Below are positions 25,075-34,655 of a DNA stretch of 64,000 nt, one piece after another. Positions within the stretch are counted from its first letter, which is position 1. The number at the start of each line of letters is the position of its first letter. The stretch is from CAILZL01 sp963748005 (lineage in GTDB: Bacteria; Pseudomonadota; Gammaproteobacteria; Steroidobacterales; Steroidobacteraceae). The notes beneath the pieces were generated by a model. The model had not been told where the DNA came from, searched no databases, and saw only the letters and a list, made by a program, of their open reading frames with translations. Location: assembly GCA_963748005.1 (NCBI GenBank), contig CAVVHH010000002.1, positions 2,232,001 to 2,296,000 of the forward strand, given 5' to 3'. The position numbers and the translations under genes were made by a program.

Positions 25075-25634
25075 CCAGCCAGACATTCCTTAGTTGATGG
25101 GTAGTTGATAGGATCTCCCGCATCTTTCGGTTGGATCCTACTATGACGGACCTTAAGCGACTCCGAGTTTCACTAACCAAGCACGGCGCGCACAAGATGG
25201 CCGCCCTTCTGATGCGATACCCTGCCGATGAAATTCTTCGCCACTTAGAAGGCAGCGTACCTGGAATCAATATCGAGCGGGCCCAGGCCAAGAAGAACCT
25301 GTCTGTAGGACCAGGAAATTCAGTTCCACAGATTTGGGTGCAAGCCAAGTCGCTCGGCAAAGATGCCGTGAATGCTCTGACCCTGCTTGCCATCATATTC
25401 AGCCATGAAAAATTAATTACCGCGATGGCACAAGGTTCATCTGGATCCCATAGGGGAAAAATCACAAGAGGTAACGAACTCAAGGGCAAAGATTTCACGA
25501 ATTTTTCCCATATTTTTCAGCAGCTCGGGTACGGCAAGGAGACAGATCAGAATTCTGTCGAATACGACCTTACAAGACTTTTCAGAATCAAAGGCCTGAG
25601 CGTACTGGCGAAGAAGCTTTTTGAATTGAAACTA

Positions 25635-26467
25635 GAACCTATCTCAAATTCGTTTGAGTAGCATATTTATGCAGGCGAGCTGTACAAAGCCGAGGAAGTT
25701 TTGCGCGTAATACTCCCATCGACACAGGATTCTTCGCTGCCATTGCAACCAGGCGAAGAAGCGTTCGACCAGCCAGCGTCGCTGATAACGGCGCAAGCGC
25801 CGTCCATCCTGCGTGGCGTGTCTCACCCGATTGGTCTTGTGCGGCGCAATCATCTCGATGTCCTGTTCGCGCAACTGCTCATCCAGGGGGTCGGAGTCAT
25901 AGGCCTTGTCGCCGATCAGATTCTCCGGCTTCGCTTCGATCATGTAAAAGTCGAAGCTCAGCTGCACCAGCGTAACTTCGTGATGGTTCGCGGCATGCGT
26001 GCTGACCGCCAAGGGCAAGCCATGGCGATCCACAATCGCCATGATTTTCACGCCTTTGCCCCGCTTGGTTTTGCCAATTTCCTCGCCGCCGCCTTTGGCA
26101 CTGGCAAACGTGGCATCAATGAACGCTTCGCGTTCATCGATCATCCCCTGCTCGCGCAGGTCATTGGCCAGATCCGTCAGCACCGCGCGCAATACTTCAT
26201 CCCGACACCATTGCTGGAAACGCCGATGCACCGTCTTGTAGTTGGGATAGCACTGGGGCAGCAGATGCCATTGCGCGCCGGTGTTCAGAATCCACAACAC
26301 GCCTTCCAGAACTTTGCGTGCAGGCACTGGCTTGCGCCCCGGGCGACTTTCTTCAAGGCTCTCCTCGGGAAAGTGCTGCCGTATCCTTGCCCAATGTGCA
26401 TCGCTTAATTTCAGCATATGCACGATTCTACATCTTTATGCACGGCAGTTAATTTTGAGATAGGTTC
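25635..26467 (-). mobile_element. IS5-family insertion sequence, 833 bp
   Basis: Terminal inverted repeats are GAACCTATCTCAAA at the left and TTTGAGATAGGTTC at the right. The target duplication is TA (25633-25634 and 26468-26469). One transposase gene fills the element. The exact boundaries are confirmed because excision restores the host reading frame. Ends and coding sequence look intact, suggesting a recent insertion. Confidence 0.88.
25644..26417 (-). CDS. IS5-family transposase (DDE)
   Basis: The product is 257 residues from ATG 26417 (GTG 26423 would add two). The N-terminal domain has the DUF4096-like HWARIRQHFPEE and LWILNTGAQWHLLP blocks. The DDE catalytic core shows AFIDATFASAK (first Asp), LIGDKAYDSD (second Asp) and YQRRWLVERFFAWLQ (the Y-x2-R-x3-E signature). 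The gene is uninterrupted and its stop lies nine bases from the terminal repeat, so it is likely functional. Confidence 0.93.
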   Translation of the reverse strand: MLKLSDAHWARIRQHFPEESLEESRPGRKPVPARKVLEGVLWILNTGAQWHLLPQCYPNYKTVHRRFQQWCRDEVLRAVLTDLANDLREQGMIDEREAFIDATFASAKGGGEEIGKTKRGKGVKIMAIVDRHGLPLAVSTHAANHHEVTLVQLSFDFYMIEAKPENLIGDKAYDSDPLDEQLREQDIEMIAPHKTNRVRHATQDGRRLRRYQRRWLVERFFAWLQWQRRILCRWEYYAQNFLGFVQLACINMLLKRI

Positions 26468-27120
26468 TAAGTGCCGCCAATTGGGATGGGAAGACATCGG
26501 TCACTGACGAAGCCATATCCCAGCGCTTTCACAAATCACTCTCTATATCCGAGGGGCAACTCCGAAAATGGTTGACTCATGACTCTCTCGAGTCACCAGA
26601 GAGTGCCGTCCTACTTAAGGAAGACGAGGCCTTCTTTGCCTCCGCACCAGAAACCATACCAGCCAAGCCGTTTAAGTTCTCGTCAGGCCATAAAACAAAA
26701 GCAGTAGGAGTGGTGTCTGTGAAGGCGCCCACAGATCAAGTAACTGCAACTCGTCTCCACAATCTTATTCAAAACAAACTGTACGCCCATCTGGCGAAAA
26801 CGCATGGTTCAAGCCAAGTCGGGACAGAAGTTTCAACAGGGAATGGAACATCCATTGATGTGGTGCTAAGAATTAAAACTAAGTTCTGGTTCTATGAAAT
26901 TAAGACCGCCACTTCGGTGAAAGTCAGCATTCGTCAGGCGATTCCGCAGCTACTTGAGTACGCATACTGGCCGAATGACGAGAAGGCAACTCGATTAATA
27001 ATCGTCTCTCATCTTTCGTCAGATACTGAATCGGAAAGCTATCTAGCTACTTTGCGAAAAAAGTTCTCCATCCCACTTTATTATCAGCAGTTTTCTCTCG
27101 ACTCAGAAATCCTTATTTAG

Positions 27121-27443
27121 GCACCGACTTCCATCACTTTTTGAGTGATGATGTTGAATGGAGTTCGACCAGGTAAGCCTAGTGACTCTCTGCCAGCTGA
27201 TCTTCATGGTCATCGGGGCTTTTCATTTTCACTTGCCCATAACGCCCTTGGAGAAATCCCGGGGCGTTTTCCATTTGTGGAGGTATCAATGCTGACGTTG
27301 CATCACTTCAAAGAATCCTATGACTACTGCCGGCAAGGATGTCTGCCATTTCGGCTCATCTAGGACCAAGCGGTGTGCCTGATCCGGGCGTGTCCCGAGC
27401 CGCGCCTCGTTGTTGATGACGCTCTGAAGATCACGGAGGCTAT
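27121..27443. other. Island intergenic stretch with a terminator-like hairpin
   Basis: Between the convergent interrupted nuclease gene and the hypothetical gene, a hairpin AACGCCC/GGGCGTT followed by TTCC lies at 27241-27270 and can serve as a terminator. No gene with support was found; a 72-codon open frame at 27145 has no features. Confidence 0.45.
27241..27270 (+). terminator. Terminator-like hairpin
   Basis: AACGCCC and GGGCGTT form a 7-bp stem around a 14-nt loop, followed by a short T run. It lies between convergent genes. Confidence 0.45.
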
Positions 27444-28079
27444 TTACATGTACTGCTTCTGCAATGCCCGCACAAGCTTCCAGAACTCTTCCGCTGAAAC
27501 TGTGGGCTCGCCTGCCAACACGAACGGATGTACCTCGCGCACGAATTCGCCTGACCAATCTTTGCCATAGTCCAACATTGGGTACAGGATGCATGGCTTG
27601 CCATTGACCACGCAGCAGTCGCTCTCGGGGTCAATAGGCGTGTCAAGCTGCTCACGGATTGGTGTTGGTTTAAACCCTGGCACCGGTTCTGTCCAAGTTC
27701 CCGTCTGAGTGCCGCGATCGTCATCGTCCCAATCAACAATAATTTTTGAATTCGCTGTACTCTGTAAAATAGCCTGGTCTCCGGTGTAAGTATGAAGGTC
27801 TCCGGCGTCGGAGCGAGCGGCAGTTGAAATTCTCTGCAGACCGTATTCGATTTCTTCCAACGCGGCAGGAGTTAGAGCACCCTCTGACTCAAGCAGCTGC
27901 CGGTGTAGCTCCCAAGCTTCGCGGGTCCGTGGCATATATGGCTTACCCAATAGACCTGGACCTGAGTACTCAGCATCAGGAAGACTGTGAAACTGAGTTT
28001 TAGTCAGCCGCCGCTCATACTCAGCCTTCGCAGCCGCCCAATTCTCGCGAGCCTTTTTGAAAGCTTTTTCCATTCCCAT
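27444..28079 (-). CDS. Hypothetical island protein
   Basis: The 211-residue protein (ATG 28079, or ATG 28073 two codons in) is not recognised. It is soluble, with a charged N-terminal helix (KAFKKARENWAAAKAEYERRL) that may form a coiled coil, an acidic middle with VDWDDDDRG, and a two-cysteine stretch SDCCVVNGKPC. No signal peptide or membrane segment is seen. It is the last gene before the island boundary and runs opposite to the restriction genes. Coding is supported only by length and a plausible start. Confidence 0.55.
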   Translation of the reverse strand: MGMEKAFKKARENWAAAKAEYERRLTKTQFHSLPDAEYSGPGLLGKPYMPRTREAWELHRQLLESEGALTPAALEEIEYGLQRISTAARSDAGDLHTYTGDQAILQSTANSKIIVDWDDDDRGTQTGTWTEPVPGFKPTPIREQLDTPIDPESDCCVVNGKPCILYPMLDYGKDWSGEFVREVHPFVLAGEPTVSAEEFWKLVRALQKQYM

Positions 28080-28511
28080 AGCTGATACCCGATAGCGATC
28101 GAATTCGTGGACGCTTTGTACGTCCCGCTCGCGTCAAGATCCCTGTGTGATTACGTTTGTAGATTAAGACTCGCCGCCTAGTTCTTTCCGCCATGTTCGC
28201 TTCCTTATGATGAGAAGCGGACCCTACGAGGGCAGGATAATTATGTCTGTAGCGGGAAATCCGCGCTACGTCGAAGGTGAAGACAGGTGGGCTTTTTTTG
28301 CGGTACAAGCGCCGGTCCGAAGGGGTTCGGTTTCAGCTCGGCGAAACTTGCGTGTACCTCCTTGTACAGGTGGAACTTTTAACCGAGCATGAGCAGAATG
28401 CCAGCAAACGAGTTCGGCATAGGTTCGGCTGGGTGGCGCCAACGGGAGATCCCAGAAAAAATCACTTCCGAATCTTCAACTTTGAGAGCGTCATGAGAAG
28501 GTTGCGTGGTG
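28080..28511. other. Island edge with possible gene remnant
   Basis: On the minus strand, ATG 28194 starts a short frame with RRRVLIYKRNHTG, a sequence resembling N-termini of small island/phage proteins of the type VLIYKRTHxGDPD. A one-base frame change would continue it as DLDASGTYKAS. The rest of the stretch has no supported feature and leads into the tRNA 3' copy. Confidence 0.25.
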
Positions 28512-28560
28512 CTCATGATCTCTTGGTTGCAGGTTCGAATCCTGCCGGGCCCACCAATTT
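28512..28560 (+). repeat. Island attachment repeat (tRNA 3' end copy)
   Basis: This 49-bp direct copy of 21561-21609 has one mismatch (CTCATGAT for CTCATAAT). It covers the anticodon 3' side, variable loop, T-arm, acceptor 3' strand, CCA and the next AATTT. It marks the far end of the island. Confidence 0.85.
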
Positions 28561-28700
28561 CTTGATTGATGAGGTGGAAGATTATTCCACGCATCCAGTC
28601 GGCACCCTGCGGATGACCTGGTTCCGACCACAGCCCCACGGGGTCGCCGTTGCGCGTCCCCCCAGCACATCGCCATCTCACATCGCGTATTCTGGCGACT

Positions 28701-30542
28701 ATGACCAGCACCGACAAACCTTCCGGCGGCATCATTGGGCTGTATCGAGCGCTGTGGCATTTTGCGGCAGGCGCGCGCGGCAAACTGGTGGGCGCGTTGA
28801 CTTGTCTATTGGCAGCGCAGGTGGTGATGCTGGCCGTGCCCTACGTATCGGGCCGTGCCATCAATGCACTGCAGCTTCGCGGTGTGGCCGGCATGCAGGA
28901 GGCGGCGCTCTGGCTGGGCGCCGTCATAGCGATCACGCTGATCAGCTGGGCGTTGCATGGGCCGGGACGATTTCTCGAACGGGCGGTGGCACTGCGCCTG
29001 CGACAGCAAATGTCCGGCGAGTTGATTGAACGTCTGGTGCGACTGCCGTTGTCGTGGCATGAGGCCCAGCATTCCGGCGCAACCGCACACCGCGTGCAAC
29101 AAAGCGTCAACTCGATGGCTGGCTTTGCGGAGAACCAATTCACCTATCTGAATAGCGCGGTGCGACTCGTCGGTCCGATTGTGGCCTTGACCTTGATTCA
29201 GCCGCTGGTTGGCGTAACTGCGGTAGTGGGGTTTGTCATCATTGCTCTGACAACCGTCAGCTTTGATCGCAAGATGGTCAGACTTGCTCAACAGGAAAAT
29301 GATGCAGAACGCCGTTATGCAACCACGATTCTGGATTCGCTGAGCAATGCAACAACCTTGTTCGCGCTGCGTCAGGCCCGTGCGGTCGTAGCATTGCTGC
29401 AACGACGCTTGCTGGAAGTATTCGAGCCAGTCAAGCGCTCCATCGTTATCAACGAACTCAAGTGGTTTACGGTTGACATTGCCAGCCGTACCTTCGCCTG
29501 TGTGCTGGTTGGACTATTTGCCTGGTTGGCGACACGTCCGTCGATGGTGCCATCCGTAACTGCGGGGCAGATCAGGCAAACATTGTTGCTGGGCAGCGTC
29601 TACATGGTGTGGGAATACGCACAGCAAACCGGCGGCGTAGTCACCGCGATCGCGGCGCAGTTTCAGGCGTTTGCGCGACTGCAGGTGGACTATGCCAGTG
29701 CTGACACCATCCGCGTCGCCCCCGAGACGACACATCTTGAGGGCAATACTCAACACACATCGGTGACTTGGCGATTACTGGAAATTCGCGACCTGTGTTT
29801 TCGTCACCCCGCGAGCCGTCAGGCCGAATTGAGCCTCAACCATGTGGAGCTGTCATTGAAGGCTGGCAGGCGCTATGCATTGATCGGTGCGAGTGGCTCG
29901 GGAAAAAGCACCCTGCTAAGGGTACTGGCTGGCTTGTATGTTGCAGAAAGCGCGCAACTCAGGACCGAAACATTCGATGCCGCTTCCGCTGAAGAGGCTG
30001 CGCAGTTTCTGCGCTCTGTTGCCACACTCATTCCACAGGATGCGGAAGTGTTTGAAGGGACGCTGGCAGATAATCTGGCGCTGTGCGAGTCGCTGCTCGG
30101 CCCACCAGACGCGGGCCAGTACCTGCAAGCATTGAAAACCGCACAGGCGACCGACTTTGTTGAGGCTACGCCGGCTGGTCTGGAATCGCACATCACCGAA
30201 CGTGGCGCCAACTGGTCCGGTGGCCAACGCAGCCGTATTGCCCTGGCACGGGGGGTGCTGGCCGCACGCGGTAGTCAATTGATCTTGCTGGACGAGCCGA
30301 CTGCCAGCCTGGACGCCAATACGGAGGCGCGGGTCTATGACAGTCTGTTCAAGTACTTTGGCGACGCCTGCATTGTCTCATCAGTGCATCGCATCAACCT
30401 GTTGAATCGTTTCGACGAAATACTGTTGATGCAGGCAGGTGTGCTGATTGCCCAGGGCACGCTGTCGGAGCTGCGGACAACCTCGCCGGAATTTCAACAG
30501 CTGATGACAGCTTACCAGCAGAATCAATCAGGCGATGAGTGA
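28701..30542 (+). CDS. ABC transporter, fused permease/ATPase
   Basis: The 613-residue half-transporter has six membrane helices in residues about 25-320 (ABC transporter type-1 fold) and an ATPase domain at about 360-600. Walker A is GASGSGKST, the signature is WSGGQRSR (variant of LSGGQ), Walker B is LILLDEPT, and the switch His lies in SSVHR. It probably exports a hydrophobic or peptide substrate. ATG 28701 was chosen over the 17-codon upstream extension. A second ABC gene follows 72 bases downstream; the two may form an operon. It is the first gene outside the genomic island. Confidence 0.88.
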   Translation: MTSTDKPSGGIIGLYRALWHFAAGARGKLVGALTCLLAAQVVMLAVPYVSGRAINALQLRGVAGMQEAALWLGAVIAITLISWALHGPGRFLERAVALRLRQQMSGELIERLVRLPLSWHEAQHSGATAHRVQQSVNSMAGFAENQFTYLNSAVRLVGPIVALTLIQPLVGVTAVVGFVIIALTTVSFDRKMVRLAQQENDAERRYATTILDSLSNATTLFALRQARAVVALLQRRLLEVFEPVKRSIVINELKWFTVDIASRTFACVLVGLFAWLATRPSMVPSVTAGQIRQTLLLGSVYMVWEYAQQTGGVVTAIAAQFQAFARLQVDYASADTIRVAPETTHLEGNTQHTSVTWRLLEIRDLCFRHPASRQAELSLNHVELSLKAGRRYALIGASGSGKSTLLRVLAGLYVAESAQLRTETFDAASAEEAAQFLRSVATLIPQDAEVFEGTLADNLALCESLLGPPDAGQYLQALKTAQATDFVEATPAGLESHITERGANWSGGQRSRIALARGVLAARGSQLILLDEPTASLDANTEARVYDSLFKYFGDACIVSSVHRINLLNRFDEILLMQAGVLIAQGTLSELRTTSPEFQQLMTAYQQNQSGDE

Positions 30543-30614
30543 GTGGCTTTTTTCCACGTACGCTGACTTGGCGATAGATGACAAGACCATCACTGGAACA
30601 CAGAGTCGGTAGTA

Positions 30615-32444
30615 ATGCAGCAGACGGTTCAATCGAGCGTCACCCGCAAGGCACTGGTGCGAAGATTCTGGTTTACCGCACGAGGTTTCTGGAGCGGCGA
30701 GGCACGCCTGAAGGCATGGGCGCTGTCAATCGGACTGGTCGTGCTCGTCTTGAGCCAGATTGGTGTCCAATACAGACTGAACCTGTGGACCCGGGACGTA
30801 TTCAACGCCGTTGAGCAGAAGAATGCAGCGGATCTCATGCATCAAGCGCTGTTGCTGGCGCCGCTAACAGCCTTGACAGTGGCGCTAGCCGTAGCCGCGG
30901 TTTATGGACGGATGACAACGCAGCGAGAATGGCGCGCCTGGCTCGTCGACCATCTCATCGCACGGTGGGTCTCGCACGGTCGCTATTACCAGCTGAACTT
31001 GATCAAAGGCGATCATCAGGTTCCTGAAGCACGCATAGCCGATGACGCGCGCACTGCAACCGATCCGCCCGTTGATTTTGCGGTCAGCATTTTTCAGTCG
31101 GTAGTAACCGCTGTTACGTTCATCGGCGTCTTGTGGTTCGTGGGTGGCGACCTCGCAATCAGTGTTTCGGGAGCCCGGATTCTCATTCCCGCTTATCTGG
31201 TGATCGTGGCCGTGATCTATTCAGTCATTGTCACCGCCGCAATGATGTTTGTCGGGCGCCGTTTCAGTGTCACCGCCGAAGCAGTCAGTCAGGCGGAGGC
31301 GGAATTCCGCTACGCGCTGACTCGCGTACGCGAGAACGGCGAAAGCATTGCGCTGCTCGGCGGCGAGCCGGAGGAACGGAACGGGCTGTATGTGTGGCTG
31401 GCCAATGTCCTGGAAATATGGCGCAAATACCTTCGTCAGCACATGCGCGCGACCGTGGTATCCAATACCAACTATCTGCTTGCGCCAGCCCTCCCCATAT
31501 TCCTGTGTATGCCGAAATATCTCGCGGGCACCATGACCCTCGGCGAGGTAACCCAGATAGCGGCGGCCTTCGTCAGCGTCCAGTCATCATTCAACTGGCT
31601 CGTGGACAACTATGCGAGATTCTCAGACTGGAAGGCCTCGGTGCGACGAGTCGGTTCGTTACTGACATCGCTTGATCATCTGGCAGCGCTGGAAAAACCA
31701 GGCGTGATTGGTACGATCATCCGCTCAGAGCAGGAAGGGACCATGCTTCGCTTGCGCAATCTGACCGTTACTCTCGACGACGGTACGGTTGTCATCAACG
31801 ATGCCGATGTCGCAATCGGAAAGAGCGAAAAGGTTCTGCTGGTTGGCGAATCGGGGACTGGCAAAAGCATACTGGTGAGAGCCATCGCCGGCCTTTGGCC
31901 GTGGGGTGGCGGCGAGATCGTGATCCAGAAGGACGCCAAGCTGTTCTTTATGCCGCAGCGTCCTTACATTCCCCTCGGTACATTGCGACGTGCCGCCATG
32001 TATCCGTTGTCTGCCGACATGGTCGCCAATGAAACGCTGCATGATCTGATGCAGGCCACCGGTATAGGCTATCTGACGGAGCGTCTTGATGATCACGAGC
32101 CGTGGGATCAAGTGCTGTCTGGTGGCGAGAAACAGCGTCTCGCGTTCGTCCGGCTGTTCCTGCATCAACCGGACATTGTCATCATGGACGAAGCCACGTC
32201 GTCGCTCGATCCCGCCAGTCAGGAACAGCTGATGAGCATGGTGATGGAGCGCCTCTCGGGGGTGGCCATCCTGAGTATTTCGCATCGGCCAGAACTTGAG
32301 GCATTCCATGATCGGCGCCTGGCATTCGAGCATCGTCCGGGTGGCTCGCGTCTGGTGAGCGATGTTGTGTTGGTGCCTGCGTCGCGTCAGCGCTCGCGGT
32401 TGCGATCACGGATTATGAACATCGTCCGACTGCCGAAACACTAG
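30615..32444 (+). CDS. ABC transporter, SbmA/BacA-YddA-like permease/ATPase
   Basis: The 609-residue protein has an N-terminal membrane domain of the SbmA/BacA (ABC_membrane_2) type: RFWFTARGFWSGEARLKAW, the NLWTRDVFNAVEQKN amphipathic segment, TQREWRAWLVDHLIARW and NPDQRIADD-like PEARIADDART. The ATPase domain has Walker A GESGTGKS, QRPYIPLGTLRR, signature LSGGEKQR and Walker B IVIMDEATSSLD. This architecture is that of YddA and related long-chain or peptide transporters. It lies 72 bases after another ABC gene and converges on the asparagine synthetase gene. Confidence 0.88.
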   Translation: MQQTVQSSVTRKALVRRFWFTARGFWSGEARLKAWALSIGLVVLVLSQIGVQYRLNLWTRDVFNAVEQKNAADLMHQALLLAPLTALTVALAVAAVYGRMTTQREWRAWLVDHLIARWVSHGRYYQLNLIKGDHQVPEARIADDARTATDPPVDFAVSIFQSVVTAVTFIGVLWFVGGDLAISVSGARILIPAYLVIVAVIYSVIVTAAMMFVGRRFSVTAEAVSQAEAEFRYALTRVRENGESIALLGGEPEERNGLYVWLANVLEIWRKYLRQHMRATVVSNTNYLLAPALPIFLCMPKYLAGTMTLGEVTQIAAAFVSVQSSFNWLVDNYARFSDWKASVRRVGSLLTSLDHLAALEKPGVIGTIIRSEQEGTMLRLRNLTVTLDDGTVVINDADVAIGKSEKVLLVGESGTGKSILVRAIAGLWPWGGGEIVIQKDAKLFFMPQRPYIPLGTLRRAAMYPLSADMVANETLHDLMQATGIGYLTERLDDHEPWDQVLSGGEKQRLAFVRLFLHQPDIVIMDEATSSLDPASQEQLMSMVMERLSGVAILSISHRPELEAFHDRRLAFEHRPGGSRLVSDVVLVPASRQRSRLRSRIMNIVRLPKH

Positions 32445-32533
32445 TGCAGGTTGCATGCATCTACAGTGTAGCCGTGGGCTGACCGGCATTCTTATGGACA
32501 CCCAGATAACCTCGAAAGCACCGTTCTGCTTGC

Positions 32534-34465
32534 TCATGCGGCACTGCCCTGCACAAACCGCTCATGCAGGAAGATCTGGCTGATCAACGTCATCAGGTCA
32601 GAGTCGATGCGCCCGCGGTCGGCCGCTGTCATGGTGCCCAGGCGATCGGCGAGGCCGCGGATGGCTGTCCCATTGAGAAACGGCACTGAATCGACGACCT
32701 TGCTGCGCAAGGTATCCTGGATCAAGGTCGCCATCTTGCTGGGAACGCCGGACGCATCGGGCGGGCTCAGGAAGGGGTGCTTCTGTCGCCGATAGACGGT
32801 ATCGGTAAGCACATCGCGCGTCGCCTCACGCAGGATGAATTTCTCGGTCACGCCGCGAATCTTGAGATTGACCGGTGTCTTGAACAGAAACTCGGCAACC
32901 TTGTGATCGAGGAAGGGCACACGTCCTTCAATTGAATGTGCCATTTCCATGCGATCTCCCAGCAGCGTCAGGATGTAACCGGGCAATGCCGTCTTGCTCC
33001 ACAGGTACAGTGACTGATGCACGGGTGCGCGGCCATTGATACGACCTTTCACGTCGAGGTTATCGAGCAGCAGGCTGGCACTGTCCCGACCCTGGAACGG
33101 TGCAAAGTAATCAGCGTTGAGCAAGGGTTCAAGGCGACGCAGACGCGCAAAAAACGGCATGTACATGCTCGGTGTGAAACCCAGCAGACGACGCATGAGT
33201 GCCGAACCCGCGGATTTCTCATCAGACAACAGGATGCCTTGCGAGACCTTGTTGGTTTCCGCGAGCGCTGCGGCCAGTCGTGCGATTTCAGCCGGATCCT
33301 GCCCGGCACTGTCATGGTTGAGCATGTCCTGACGGAAATGCGCGTAACCGGCCAGCATTTCGTCGGAGCCTTCGCCAGTCAGTACCACCTTGAAACCGGC
33401 ATCACGCACCGCGCGGCTCAACAGGTATTTGCCAACAAAATGCGCGTTAAGGCACGGCGACTCCGCGTGATAGATGGCTTCGGAAAAATTGTCAGCCAGT
33501 GATGCCTGGGTAATGGGAATCGGCACCCAGTCGGCGCCAGCTTTAAGCGCCATTTCCCTGGCTATCTCGCCTTCGTCATAATCTTTGTGATCAAAGCGCA
33601 GCGTAAAAGCGCGGATCGGGTCCGGACGGTGCCGGGCAGCGAGCCCCAGCACCGCGCAGGAATCGAGTCCACCACTCAGGTAGCAACCTACCGGAACATC
33701 GGCACGCAGCCGCACCCGCACGGCTTCATCAAGTACAGTCCGAAAACCTTCAATATAGTCGGTGTCCGCCAACGCCGGGCCGGCATCTGTTGCAGTTGGA
33801 TAGTTGGTGTCCCAGTACTGGGTCAGTACAACATTGTGCTGATCCGCCGTGAGGTAATAACCGGGCGGCACTGAATGGACACCCTCAAACTGGGTACGGC
33901 CGGGAGGCATAAAGACGAGCGAAAAATTTATGGCCTCGGCATCCCAGCGTGCAGGCACGCCGGCCGCAAACAGTGCCTTCATTTCCGAAGCGATATACAG
34001 CACGCCTTGATGCCTGGCATAGAACAGGGGCTTGACACCAAAGCGGTCGCGCACTGCTATGAGCTTGTGCGTGCGCTCATCCCACAGCGCAAAAGCATAT
34101 TCGCCGCGCAAGTGATGTACGAATTGCGTGCCGAAGTCTTCATAGAGATGCAGCGCGATCTCACTGTCGGAGCATGTGCGCAGTTGGTGGCCGCTGCGTT
34201 CCAGCTCTTTTTGCACGCGCTCGTAATCGTAGAACTCGCCATTGGCGACAATCCATGCGGTTTTATCCTCGTTGGCAATGGGCTGGTCGCCCGTGCGCAG
34301 ATCGATGATGCTGAGCCTGGTGTGCCCGAGCTCAACTTGACCTTGTGATGACCTCCAGATGCCCTGTCCATCAGGTCCGCGATGATGCAGCGTTCGCAAG
34401 GCTTGTTCGATTGAGCCGTCAGGGATGGAGCCGCCCTGCGACAGCATTGCAACGATTCCGCACAT
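32534..34465 (-). CDS. asnB: Glutamine-hydrolysing asparagine synthetase
   Basis: The 643-residue cytoplasmic enzyme begins MCGIVAML, where Cys2 is the glutaminase nucleophile once Met is removed. The N-terminal glutaminase domain has HHRGPDGQG, GHTRLSIIDL and NGEFYDY. The synthetase domain has the PP-loop SGGLDS near residue 262 and LTGEGSDEMLAGY and IEGRVPFLDHKV. It makes asparagine from aspartate, glutamine and ATP; some relatives amidate other substrates in natural-product clusters. GAGGGA precedes the ATG. Its neighbours (SDR, ABC transporters) are compatible with a biosynthetic role, but no precursor gene is visible. Confidence 0.92.
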   Translation of the reverse strand: MCGIVAMLSQGGSIPDGSIEQALRTLHHRGPDGQGIWRSSQGQVELGHTRLSIIDLRTGDQPIANEDKTAWIVANGEFYDYERVQKELERSGHQLRTCSDSEIALHLYEDFGTQFVHHLRGEYAFALWDERTHKLIAVRDRFGVKPLFYARHQGVLYIASEMKALFAAGVPARWDAEAINFSLVFMPPGRTQFEGVHSVPPGYYLTADQHNVVLTQYWDTNYPTATDAGPALADTDYIEGFRTVLDEAVRVRLRADVPVGCYLSGGLDSCAVLGLAARHRPDPIRAFTLRFDHKDYDEGEIAREMALKAGADWVPIPITQASLADNFSEAIYHAESPCLNAHFVGKYLLSRAVRDAGFKVVLTGEGSDEMLAGYAHFRQDMLNHDSAGQDPAEIARLAAALAETNKVSQGILLSDEKSAGSALMRRLLGFTPSMYMPFFARLRRLEPLLNADYFAPFQGRDSASLLLDNLDVKGRINGRAPVHQSLYLWSKTALPGYILTLLGDRMEMAHSIEGRVPFLDHKVAEFLFKTPVNLKIRGVTEKFILREATRDVLTDTVYRRQKHPFLSPPDASGVPSKMATLIQDTLRSKVVDSVPFLNGTAIRGLADRLGTMTAADRGRIDSDLMTLISQIFLHERFVQGSAA

Positions 34466-34655
34466 GATCGCTGTCCCTCTTAATTGATCTTATTGATGAC
34501 AAGGGTGAATGCCCTGTCAAACGGCATGGCCAATCTCAACATACCACGAATGCTTCGTAATTCGCCCCAGGACGACTGATTATTTACAAGCTTTGATGAT
34601 CAAACGTGCATCGCCGTGCTCGAGTTGACGTTGCTGGCGCACACGGTTGTTCTCT

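Larger units (their letters stand above)
25143..27120 (+). pseudogene. Restriction-endonuclease-like gene interrupted by an IS5-family element
   Basis: The left part is 25143-25634 (164 codons ending FELKL) and the right part 26470-27120. Deleting 25635-26467 plus one copy of the flanking TA joins the two parts in frame to give about 380 residues. The C-terminal portion has a PD-(D/E)XK-like core: NGTSIDVVLRIK (Asp), FWFYEIKTAT (E-x-K) and an RQAIPQLLEYAYW helix. It follows a D12 methyltransferase, so it is probably the matching restriction enzyme. The catalytic half could still be read from TTG 26572 but would lack the N-terminal half. The N-terminal part has no recognised domain. Confidence 0.78.
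21561..28560. mobile_element. tRNA-anchored genomic island carrying restriction-modification genes
   Basis: The left boundary is the intact tRNA 3' part (21561-21609) and the right boundary is a 49-bp direct copy with one mismatch (28512-28560). The interior of about 6.95 kb is visibly more AT-rich than its flanks and carries two restriction-modification units, an IS and unknown genes. This is the standard architecture of an island integrated by a tyrosine recombinase, but no integrase gene is present, so the element appears immobilised or was moved in trans. Confidence 0.8.

Noticed and set aside
32534..34465. Lasso-peptide cyclase as identity of the asparagine synthetase
   Set aside because: The glutaminase Cys2 and the full AsnB layout are present, and no precursor or transglutaminase-like leader peptidase gene is nearby.
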